From the NCBI GenBank assembly GCA_024867545.1, contig JANFNE010000019.1, positions 186,001 to 250,000 on the forward strand: 64,000 bases of DNA, in the 5' to 3' direction. Origin of the DNA: Phytopythium helicoides (Eukaryota > Oomycota > Peronosporomycetes > Pythiales > Pythiaceae). Shown here one piece after another: positions 23,630-32,191 of this stretch; positions within the stretch are counted from its first letter, which is position 1, and the number at the start of each line of letters is the position of its first letter. The notes beneath the pieces are model-generated. The model was not told where the DNA came from, ran no database searches, and saw only the letters and a program-made list of their open reading frames with translations. A program made the translations under genes and the position numbers.

Positions 23630-25543
23630 TCATGCCTGGTCTGGCGCAAGGAGCGGCTCACGCTCGCCCGCTTCGTCGTCGCTCAGCATCTCAAGGCATG
23701 CCGGACCATTCCACATGTCTTCCCACTCGTCTTTGTACTTCGTTAGCCCCAACACCGCGGCAAGCATGATGGGTACGATATACATCAGAGCAGGCTGGCC
23801 GGCAACAACGTCTCGCAGCACGATAGCCATGAAATTGGCAAGGAGCAACCCAAAGGCGTAGGCAATGGTCGCAGCGCAAAAGTAACCCCGCGACAGCGGA
23901 GTGCCCTTGCAATAGTCGTAGCGAATCGAGAAGGACACGAGAAGTCCAGGGAGAATGATGTCCCCCAGCCCAAGGAGGGCATTGCCTCCGTACACCGAAA
24001 ACAAGAGCGGGACGACAAGAACCATAGGCACAGTCGTGTGCTCCTGCTGGCCTTGTGCACTCAGATTCACGACCGAGTTCCCAGACGCGACGTCCACCAT
24101 GACATTGGCGCCAAACACCAGCGGCGAGATGTAAACGAAGAACACGTCGTAGATGAACGCAGCAGCTAGAAGCGTCGTAGCGACCCGAAGGCTCGGAAGT
24201 TGCACGACTTCAACACAGACAATGCAGAGCGAGATGCAAAGCAGGTCTTGGAGTGGCCATATCCACGGCTGAGCGCGCTCAACGAACCAAAAGATTCCGA
24301 TCGCAGGGGCGATGAGAGTAATGATAACCTGGAGGATGATCGCATAGTCACCGATTGCCGAAGTGAGTGTTGGCGCCATCACCGCCCACAATGGGGTTGC
24401 CACAACTTGCGTCAACGCAGCGCTGGCTCCGATTGCGAAGAGCAGAGCGAGAACCAGGTGAAGATGAGTGTAGTAGAGCACAAGCAGCATGGCGGAGGCA
24501 CCCACAAGAAAGTAGAGAGCATGATGAGTTGTAACTTCAAAGCGAGCGGCAGTCGCGTGATTTGCACCCGTGTCGCTCTGATGGTGACGTCGATTGTCGA
24601 TTGCAACATACCGAAAGCTGCGTTCGCTGTCATTGCTGCTAGCGGCGATTCGCCGCGCCACTTTCCGATACGACCACTCCCTCTCGTCGCCGCTTGAATA
24701 GAAGGCAGCGGCGATCACCGTGGCAACGCCCATTGCCCACGTCACAAGCATGGATGGATTCCACGGGTTCTCCTCGGCATTGAACGCGCTCACGGCAACA
24801 TCTCCGTGCGTAGCGCGCATCAGTTCTTCTAGCAACTGTCCGTCGCGAAGGCTCATGAAGACGGCTGGGATCGACAGGATCTCCTGACCTCTGTCGATCA
24901 TATGTACGAGAGAGTTCTTGAAGCAGCAAACCTGGTACGCATCTCCTGACGGATCCGCGTCGACCGCAAACCGTCCCGTGTACACGCACGTATTGGACTC
25001 GCATGCTCGATTGTCAGCACACCGCCTAGCGATCGGCGCCGCTGGGTATCCTTCCGCTTCGGACACGTTGCGAGCAACCACTGCCTCGCCCAGCGAGCAA
25101 TCGTAGATCTCGGCTCCGCCAAGCCGCCTCGAGCTCTCAAACGCGCCTGCGACCGTGTCTCGGATCAAAACCAGCGCCGCCCCCGCCTTCTCCGCCGCCC
25201 TCGCCGTCTTGAAGAACGAGCAGCTACCGCCGCGGTCCACGACAGCCGCCTTACCGCGCAGGTCGCTGTCATCAGCCGCCGTCATCGTCGAGCACTCGGA
25301 CCCAGCGATACGAGCGAGAACGGCGGGGAGCGCCGGCTCAGCGGACGCCGAAACGCGCATCGAGACGCGCGGCAGCGGCGCGCCGAACGTCGCGGCGCCC
25401 ACGACGAGCTGCAGCTCCGCGCGCCTCCCACCGCTCGCCACCCGCAGCACGTCCACCTCCATCGCGCGGGTGCCTGGGGCCGCTAGCAGCAGCAGCAGCA
25501 GTGTCGGCAGCAGCATCGGCAGCACCATCGGCAACAGCTTCAT
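23630..25543 (-). CDS. Signal-peptide-peptidase-like intramembrane aspartyl protease (SPPL2 type) with PA domain
   Basis: A single exon of 637 residues. A signal peptide of ~27 residues (LPMLLPTLLLLLLAAPGTRA) is followed by a lumenal PA domain (AAVVDRGGSCSFFKTARAAE; PAVFMSLRDGQ), then about nine membrane helices. Catalytic motifs of the GxGD family are all present: YDVFFVY (first Asp, residues ~452-458), GLGDIILPG (second Asp, ~525) and the PAL motif as QPALMYIVP. The cytosolic tail ends in EREPLLAPDQA, a dileucine-type acidic sorting signal. SPPL2 enzymes cleave type II membrane stubs in endosomes and lysosomes. It shares a 178 bp promoter region with CLN3, another lysosomal membrane protein. 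Confidence 0.95.
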   Translation of the reverse strand: MKLLPMVLPMLLPTLLLLLLAAPGTRAMEVDVLRVASGGRRAELQLVVGAATFGAPLPRVSMRVSASAEPALPAVLARIAGSECSTMTAADDSDLRGKAAVVDRGGSCSFFKTARAAEKAGAALVLIRDTVAGAFESSRRLGGAEIYDCSLGEAVVARNVSEAEGYPAAPIARRCADNRACESNTCVYTGRFAVDADPSGDAYQVCCFKNSLVHMIDRGQEILSIPAVFMSLRDGQLLEELMRATHGDVAVSAFNAEENPWNPSMLVTWAMGVATVIAAAFYSSGDEREWSYRKVARRIAASSNDSERSFRYVAIDNRRHHQSDTGANHATAARFEVTTHHALYFLVGASAMLLVLYYTHLHLVLALLFAIGASAALTQVVATPLWAVMAPTLTSAIGDYAIILQVIITLIAPAIGIFWFVERAQPWIWPLQDLLCISLCIVCVEVVQLPSLRVATTLLAAAFIYDVFFVYISPLVFGANVMVDVASGNSVVNLSAQGQQEHTTVPMVLVVPLLFSVYGGNALLGLGDIILPGLLVSFSIRYDYCKGTPLSRGYFCAATIAYAFGLLLANFMAIVLRDVVAGQPALMYIVPIMLAAVLGLTKYKDEWEDMWNGPACLEMLSDDEAGEREPLLAPDQA

Positions 25544-25721
25544 GGCGACGGGTCGGCAAGTCAGGTGGGTATCCTCGCGAAGAGCTACGCTTCTTCGATT
25601 GGCCCAAACCCTCTCCTCAGCTCGTGCTGATTGGATACTAAATATAAAACGTTTGTTTATTGGCTGAAATGCACCCGGTCGTCATGATGCCCGCCACTGC
25701 GCCATTGACCTCGACGAAGCC
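25544..25721. promoter_or_regulatory. Divergent promoter region between SPP-like protease and CLN3
   Basis: 178 bp separate the two ATGs. An A/T-rich patch (AATATAAAAC, about 25639-25650) lies near the centre and a CCAAT-like ATTGG appears at both 25597-25601 and 25630-25634. Both genes encode predicted endolysosomal membrane proteins, so co-regulation from shared elements is plausible but not shown. Confidence 0.5.
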
Positions 25722-27003
25722 ATGGCGGAGCCGGCCGCGCGGCGGGAGGCGCTGCGCAACCTGGCGGCCTTCTGGGTGCTGGGCTTCGTGAACAACGTGG
25801 GCTACGTGGTGATGATCGCGGGCGCGCAGGAGATCGCGGCGGGCGGCGTGGGGCTCGTCTACTTCTTCGACATCTTCCCGGCGCTCGCGGTCAAGCTCTC
25901 CGGCCCCTACTGGTTCCAGCTCGTGTCCTACGGCCACCGAACGCTCGCGGGCGCGCTCTTCATGCTGCTCAGCTTCCTCGTGGTCGCCTGGGGCACGGGG
26001 TCGCTGTCGCTGCAGCTGCTGGGCGTCGCCTTCTCGGGGCTGCAGTCCGGCATGATGGAGGCCTCCTTCCTGGCCATGGCCTCCTTCTTCGACCGCCCCG
26101 AGCAGTGCCTCACCTGCTGGGCCAGCGGCACGGGGCTCGCCGGCGTTGGAGGGTACGCCTGGGTCGCTATCTTCCACCTCTACGCGGGCCTGAGCTTCTC
26201 GACGACGCTCGAGCTCGCCGCCTGCGCTCTTCCCGCTGCTCTACGTCGCGGTGTTCGCGCTCGTCCTCGACACCTCTCGCCTCCCGCCGGCGCGCGCCTG
26301 CCACTACTACGTCGCCATCCCCGAGACGACCATGGAGGAGGTCGGCGCGGCCGCCATTGCTGCTGCGAACGCCGACGCTGCTGCCAAGAAGAAAATGCAG
26401 GAGGATGGGAACCCAAAGCTTGAAGACGGCGGCTATCAGGACGCGTCCACAATGACAGTCCGTGAGAAGCTGCGATTCATCTCGACGCTCGGACCGTACA
26501 TCATACCGCTGACGGTCGTCTACTTTGCCGAGTACACCATGCAGACGGGAGTGTGGTCGACCATCGGGTTTCCGGTCGACGACGCGGACGCGCGAGCCCG
26601 CTTCTACTCGGCTGCCGGGCTCGCGTACCAGACGGGCGTGTTCGTCTCTCGGTCGTCCGGGGTGCTTTTCCAGGCGACTCGCGGTGTGCTTTATCTCATG
26701 CCGGCGCTTCAGACGCTGCTGCTTGCGTTCTTCATTGCCGTGTCAGCGCTTCACTTCTGGTACAACTGGTCGCTGCTCGTGCTGTGCTTGTTCGCCGGTC
26801 TCCTCGGCGGGGGCGTCTACGTCAACGCCTACACGCTGCTGTCGAGAGAGACAGCCTCGAGTCACGTCGAGCTCGCTCTGGCTGCCGTCTCGGTCGGCGA
26901 CACGGTCGGCGTGATGCTCGCGGATTGCGTCGGACTCGTGCTTCAGGGGTGCCTGTACTCGCTCAACCGACTCCCTGGCGCTGCAATCCACGTCGAGTGT
27001 TGA
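25722..27003 (+). CDS. CLN3: CLN3/battenin homologue, one apparent frame break
   Basis: About 426 residues in one exon if one extra base near 26220-26228 is discounted (1282 bases = 427 codons + 1). CLN3 is a multi-spanning lysosomal membrane protein (human CLN3 is 438 residues) linked to glycerophosphodiester export and lysosomal homeostasis. Family signatures: FWVLGFVNNVGYVVMI at the first helix, VYFFDIFPALAVKL, GLQSGMMEASFLAMASFF, WASGTGLAGVGGY, then after a cytosolic loop VYFAEYTMQTGVW, YQTGVFVSRSSG, GLLGGGVYVNAY and a final DTVGVMLADCVGL. The SRSS and GLLGGxxYVN blocks are the most conserved in the family. There is no C-terminal CaaX-like prenylation motif in full form, although the protein ends HVEC. 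Confidence 0.92.
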
Positions 27004-27245
27004 CGCCACGTACCGTGCGTGCGTGTGTTTGTGTATGGTTGTGCGTCGGCACATTTTGGTCGGCACGCGAGCAGATGAAATGCTTTGTTTCGTCAATAAT
27101 ATCGTATTGAGCTATAACTTAGGTGTCGCTAGTGTTACAAGTGCTGCTGGGCTGGGGCGTCGTCGGCTGTCTATCGCCGACGAGCTGCAGCGCAGCGGCT
27201 GGAGATGCAGGCGTGGAAATGCAGGAAGGCTGGCGTCTAGAGTGT

Positions 27246-27593
27246 CTAGTATCGGACGTACTCGTCGATCATGTCGAGGTACTTGGCCTTCTTCTTGCAG
27301 TTCTCCCACATCTGCTTGGTGAGCGGCACCTTCTTGCCCGAGACGACCGTGTTGAGCGCGCGGCGTCCTGCGAGCTTCTTGGGGATGTCGACGGGCGGCG
27401 TGGCCACGTGCTTCATATGGCTGAGGCTGAAGCGGATGAGCTTGGTCGGGTGCGACTGCAGGATGAGCTGCTTGAGCTCCTGCACGTCGGACGGCAGCTG
27501 CTGGGGCTGCTGCTGCTGCTGGGGCTTGGTCTGCTTGATGGACCGCGGCTCCGAGTGGTGGACCTTGACCTGGAACGTGGTTCGGATGCCCAT
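27246..27593 (-). CDS. Small conserved protein A (paralogue of 29691-30092), unknown function
   Basis: 115 residues, single exon, ATG in CACCATGG context. A Gln-rich stretch (QQQQQPQQLPSDVQ) precedes a conserved C-terminal half: KLIRFSLSHMKHV, PPVDIPKK, TVVSGKKVPLTKQMWEN and YLDMIDEYVRY. The same words recur in order in the gene 2.1 kb away, so these are a diverged tandem pair of a small protein family. I do not recognise a domain. The protein is basic and lacks a signal peptide or membrane helix, so it is probably cytosolic or nuclear. Confidence 0.8.
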   Translation of the reverse strand: MGIRTTFQVKVHHSEPRSIKQTKPQQQQQPQQLPSDVQELKQLILQSHPTKLIRFSLSHMKHVATPPVDIPKKLAGRRALNTVVSGKKVPLTKQMWENCKKKAKYLDMIDEYVRY

Positions 27594-27626
27594 GGTGCTG
27601 CTGCAGTTGCTGGTCGCGGAGGTGGC

Positions 27627-27640
27627 AAGTTGCGAAGTGG
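27627..27640 (-). promoter_or_regulatory. Oomycete initiator plus flanking promoter region-like core promoter
   Basis: The minus strand reads CCACTTCGCAACTT about 34 bases before the start codon of small protein A. It fits the published oomycete core promoter pattern (YCAYTYY initiator followed by a CAWTTT-type flanking element) at most positions. Transcription would start within it. Confidence 0.4.
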
Positions 27641-29690
27641 GAAAAGCTTGACGCTTGTCCGGTGCCAGGCGGGATTCGGAATGGGCCTCGGAAAAAAGTG
27701 ACGGGGCTTGAACCCTCGGGTCAAGGGGGGCCGCCCTCTGTTAGCTCCGCGCCTGGCTGGCCAGCGACGCCCAGAGGGAAAGACGAGCGGCGACAGCTCC
27801 GGTCTCTGCCCGAGCGGACCGGCGCGTGCGCACCACGCCAGTGGTCTCGGTCTCACTATGCGCGCTGCATCTCGGTTGATCCGAGCGATCCGCGCGCGCT
27901 GATTGGGCCGCCAGCACCGCGCAACCTCCGTCCGGTGCCCGGATTAGACGTTTGACTCGGGCTTTGTATCCCGGCATGATTGGACGCGTGCCACGATGAG
28001 ACTCGCGGTTTGTATGTCCCAGCTGCGCCGGGCGGGGCCGACCATCACTCGACGACGGCCGGACGTCACGTGTCACTTGTTGCCCTGCTGCCCGACGCGT
28101 GCCGAGGCTCGTGATGCGACGTACTTGTGCATCCAATGGAGGCCAATGCACGGCGAGACGTCATTCATTGATGCAGCAGACCTTTGTTATCCATCAAACC
28201 GATGCAGCGTTTGCTTGGCATGACAGCAGCACTGCAAAAGCACGCAGCAACGAATGCGGTTGGTCGACCACGGGCGTCCAGTCGCGCCATAGCCAGCGAG
28301 AGTGAAACGCGCCGGCGCGTCTGCCGTCCAATCTTGGGGATTAGACAGTTGCTGCTCGCGGAGCCAGCCGTGGGAATCTCACCACACCGCGAAGTGGAAT
28401 TCGCGCCATGGGGTTCCGGTGCGAATCAACGGAGATTTCTCGTGGCCGGATGCCAGTCGTCAAACAGCCACGCGTTATCGGCAATCGGCACGCCTCACTT
28501 GGAGGTGAGAACGCATCCCCCGGTTCAAAGCGCGGTGCACAGCCCCTCACCCCAGCGCATCCAATCAAACGCTTGGACGTCGGCAGCTGGACATCCAATC
28601 CTGAGTTTCGATGACCGCGGACCCGCCTCTCATCTCATCTCATCGCTTGATGGGATTGAGTTCCCCACCGCAAGCATGCACGCTAGCGAAATGCACGCAA
28701 GACACCGGCACATTCTGAAGCATATGCGCAACCCCCTTCATCCAATCACTTGATACGATGTCGTCCAATTCACAGCAGTTGCCATATCGTAGATGCACCT
28801 GGACCTGCCGTACAGTGGATTCACTTCGCAATTGAGAAAACCTCGCACACAACCGACGACGCATACGGATCTCAAGGTGCAGCTGGGTCTTGGACCAAGG
28901 CTTGCCATGCCGCTTTCGCGGCGTTTGGTGCACCAGAACATCGCGAGCCTAGGTGTCATCCCAGAGCTGCTGGTCATGCTGCCGCCTCAAGATTGATCTC
29001 CGCTCGAGCCTCGCGCGTGCCGACCCCCAGACGCAATCACCAGCGCACAGAGGAGGATTTGCGGCGCCTACCAGGCGTACCAATGCCGCAGACACACCGA
29101 CCTAGAGATTCTCTAGTAGAGAACCCAGCCGCACAGCTATCAAGGCACGCTGAGGTCCCTGGGTCGCTTCGTCTTCTGCATTGGTACGCCAGGTACGCCT
29201 CGTACGTTTTCGTGACCGCCGCTGTAGCTGTCGTGGGGGTGAGCCACTCGCGCCGCCAGCGCAACGACAATCAGACGTCAAGTTCCAGTCAAACACGATG
29301 TAGCCAAAATGCTGAATCCATCTGCGTCGTTCATGTTGTATGCTTGGCTTGAAAGCACCCGTAGATTCGGTTGAAAGCAACTACAAGCCGCGGTTCTCTG
29401 TTCCTACATTCCGGTCCTCTGCCTATGTGATGGGCACCCAGACACGCGCGGCGGCTCCTCTTCATCTTTGCGTGGCTTTGGCGGCGACTGTCACAAGGTT
29501 CAAACTTCAAAGTGCATCGTCCGATGACACATGCTGCCAGAACGATGGGGGCAATGAATGCTCTGGAAGGCAAAATCCTGTTCTTAAATATTGTGCGGGG
29601 GGTTCTAGAATGCAAGCAGACGGCGGTTGCTTGCTGGCTGCGCGAATCTAGACAAAGTACTGTACAGGGCTACGAAGGGCTGAGTGAGCC
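27641..29690. other. 2 kb intergenic region between the small paralogues
   Basis: No convincing gene. The longest open frame (28184-28753, plus) has no codon pattern or recognisable motif and its composition follows the background. GATTGG/CCAATC boxes are frequent (near 27900, 28555 and 28739). A 13 bp inverted repeat at 29074-29190 is listed separately. The minus strand just downstream of 29691 must hold the 3' end of small protein B. Confidence 0.4.
29074..29190. repeat. Inverted repeat with internal hairpin
   Basis: GGCGTACCAATGC at 29074-29086 is exactly complementary to GCATTGGTACGCC at 29178-29190. A second small palindrome, TTCTCTA-G-TAGAGAA, lies inside at about 29108-29122. Possibly a degraded miniature inverted-repeat element; no flanking duplication could be assigned. 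Confidence 0.4.
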
Positions 29691-30092
29691 TCACCGGTAG
29701 AGCTGCACGTACTCGTCGATCATGTCGAGGTGGTAGGTCTTCTTCTTGCGGTTCTCCCACATGCGGCGCGTGAGCGGGACGTTCTTGCCCGCAACGACCG
29801 TCGACAACGAGCGCGGGCCGTTCATGTTGTCGGGGATGGCGACTGGCGGAATGACGACGCGACGCATGTGGCTGAGGCTGAAGCGGGACAGCTTGGCCGG
29901 GTTGCTCTCGAGGATCTTTTCCTTGAGCTGCTGCGCCTCGGCGGGTAGGATGACGCCTGTGGGCTCCTCGAGGCGGTGGCGGCGGCTGATGCGCTTGCTG
30001 TGCGAGCCTTGCGGCTTGGCGAGGCGGCTCTCCTGCGGCTGCTGAGGCTGGTACTGGCGAATCGGCAGCGCGGAGACGGGCTGGACTCCCAT
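29691..30092 (-). CDS. Small conserved protein B (paralogue of 27246-27593), unknown function
   Basis: 133 residues, single exon. The conserved half matches protein A: KLSRFSLSHMRRV, PPVAIPDN, STVVAGKNVPLTRRMWEN and YHLDMIDEYVQLY. The N-terminal 60 residues differ and are Gln/Arg/His rich. The start ATG sits in CACCATGG, as in protein A. Same orientation as A, so a tandem duplication with 2.1 kb between copies. No known domain recognised. Confidence 0.8.
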   Translation of the reverse strand: MGVQPVSALPIRQYQPQQPQESRLAKPQGSHSKRISRRHRLEEPTGVILPAEAQQLKEKILESNPAKLSRFSLSHMRRVVIPPVAIPDNMNGPRSLSTVVAGKNVPLTRRMWENRKKKTYHLDMIDEYVQLYR

Positions 30093-30841
30093 GGTGGTGA
30101 TGGTGGTGGTTGGAACTGAAGTGGCTTCGGTGGGGTGAAAGTCCGAATGGGCGGGCGGACGCGGGGCTTGGCGGCGGCCCTCGCACCCGAAAAAAGTGAC
30201 GGGCCAACCTAGGTTGAAGCAGCCGTCCGCGGCAAAAACCAGTCGCGCACCGTAGGTTCGAAGATTGGCTGGCGACGAAAGCGTCGACGTCGACGTCAGG
30301 AATGCGGTAGAGCCACTGTGTGCCTCGTCAAATCTGCCGATTTATGCTGCTTATGCGTTCGAGGGGAGGGCTGCCCCGCGTCACGATTCAGGAATCTGAA
30401 TTTTCCCGTGCACAGGCAAGAGACGCGTCTCCCCCTTTGCCAGTCAAATTGCATCCGTTGCATCAGCTCCCGCCTGCTGCCGCTGGCGCCAGCGCGTGGT
30501 CGTGTTGCCGCACATGCGACGAGACAAAGCCAGCCAGAGAGAGAGAGAGACCAACTCCAAGCGCTTCAGGTGGCGAAGCAAGACAACGTGCAGAGCTGGG
30601 GCTGACTCACGATTCGCTTGGAGCGCGTGGTGGGTATGTCACATGCCCGCTCTCCACACCCCACGACCGCCCAATCACCGCCCGGACCGCCCCGCAGTCA
30701 AGGAAGTGGATATTGTGACCGATTGGAGTGAAGGTCCGATTTCAGAGTGAATGCTGAAGTCTATCCGGCAGGCGTATACGTGTATACAATTTGGTATAGT
30801 GGGTGTGTACTATACTAGTTAGTTCCGTCCAATCGACATCC

Positions 30842-30920
30842 GTCCTAGTGGCCGAGTGGGCATGGACGGGGTCAGCCATTCGCAATGCGAGGGTTCGAGT
30901 CCCGCCTCCGCCAACTTTTT
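30842..30920 (+). other. tRNA-like element with Pol III A and B boxes (probable tRNA pseudogene or SINE head)
   Basis: TGGCCGAGTGG (30849-30859) matches an A box and GGTTCGAGTCC (30892-30902) a perfect B box, 43 bases apart as in a real tRNA. A CCGCCA end and a TTTTT terminator (30916-30920) follow. The acceptor stem does not pair (3-4 of 7) and no anticodon arm forms, so it is not an intact tRNA. Confidence 0.4.
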
Positions 30921-31276
30921 GGACGAGGGCGAGCGTGAGCGAGCGCGAGTCTCACTAAGAACATACACGGATACCAACGCCCGCCGATTAGGCGGGGTCG
31001 CAAACGGCGAGCGAGCGTAGCGAGCGCTGCAACGCGTTATTTTTTTTTCTAGACACCGTGCGGGCGGAGCGGAGGACTTGGAGGTCAAGGGTGGGGCAGG
31101 CCGCGCAGCGGCGCCCCCCGAGCGGAGCGCAGCGGAGCGAAGAGAGGGGCGGGCCCCTTGACCGAAAAGGCCGCACGCGACAGCCAACGCACGAGTGTCC
31201 GCCTAGTCTCGATTATCCGTCACGTATATTTTTGAGTATAGATTTGTATATATGATTTGACAAATGATGGTACTCT

Positions 31277-31348
31277 AATCGGTCACAATCGGTCACAATC
31301 GGTCACAATACGACCCAATCGGTCACAGTCGGTCACAGTCGGTCACAC
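31277..31348 (+). repeat. Tandem decamer repeat (AATCGGTCAC-like)
   Basis: Seven contiguous 10-base units, mostly AATCGGTCAC or AGTCGGTCAC, with one diverged unit (AATACGACCC) in the middle. A further AATCGGTCGC follows after a short gap near 31368. No gene is attached to it. Confidence 0.8.
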
Positions 31349-31687
31349 TATGTCCCGTCCATGTAACCCAATCGGTCGCAGGATACCGTGCCCGCAGTCA
31401 AAGCGGCGATCGATCGATCGCCAGTCAATCGTCAGGCGTCAGGCGCTGCTGCTCGCCCAGCGATGAGTCTGCTTGGAGCACCACGCACCGCCGCCAGCGC
31501 AGTCGCGTCACGCAGAGCTGGTGCTGCTCTCGGAGTGATTGGCCCAACATGCTAGAGTACTGTGCGAGACCCCTACTTTTCCTCACCAGAGTATCACACG
31601 GTACACACGATGTGATGTGTATCAAGCAATGATCATGAGTGCTGCTGAGTCTGCTCGTGCTCTCTTGGAGCTGCTGGTGGAAAATTG

Positions 31688-32002
31688 TCATGTGAGGTTC
31701 GACAAGGGAGCACGTTGCGAGTTGAGAGCGGTCGGTGTGCGGCCGAACGCGCTCACGTTGCGAGGAATGCCGAGTCCGTCCATAACCCGCACATTGTAGC
31801 TCATGGGCTCTGAAAAGCACCTGTCGACCAATATGTAGAGCTGTTTTCCTCATGCATGCACATAACTTCGATCGTAGTGTCCAATGTGCCGACCCCTTGC
31901 TACGATGCTGTTTGTTGCCACTGGTTGCACCACGATGACCTCTTCAAATCTACTGCCAAAGTCAAGCAGGCCATTCAGCACTGCTTCAATCAAAGCGTCA
32001 TG
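31688..32002 (-). pseudogene. Broken open frame of an unrecognised gene
   Basis: Read on the minus strand, one frame gives a protein-like run (ALIEAVLNGLLDFGSRFEEV ... RGRHIGHYDRSYVHA), an in-frame TGA at 31850-31852, then GKQLYILVDRCFSEP ... GIPRNVSAFGRT and a stop at 31688-31690. The two parts share frame and coding-like composition, so this may be a decayed gene end. A TGA also lies just upstream of the run. I do not recognise the family. An intron hiding the stop is not excluded. Confidence 0.3.
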
Positions 32003-32191
32003 TCAACACACGCAGCAACGTAAAGAGGGAGCTCATTTCGCGCGTCTTCTCGGTGCTCTCGCGCACGAGTCCACCCTCGTGTGCGATCAGCCAGTGTTGT
32101 CGCTAGTTGACCGGTAGCCATCCAAGGTTGTCGCCGTTGTCAATCATTGGCAGGAGCTCTTGCGATCTGTATGTGGCATAGAACCACCAGT

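Noticed and set aside
28184..28753. 189-codon plus-strand open frame
   Set aside because: No motif, no splice logic and background composition in a GC-rich region; likely chance.
30842..30913. Functional tRNA gene
   Set aside because: Acceptor arms pair at only about 3-4 of 7 positions and no anticodon loop forms, so only a tRNA-like element is claimed.
31277..31348. CRISPR array
   Set aside because: Units are contiguous 10-mers without spacers, in a eukaryotic genome; the LTR GAACATCG repeats fail for the same reason.
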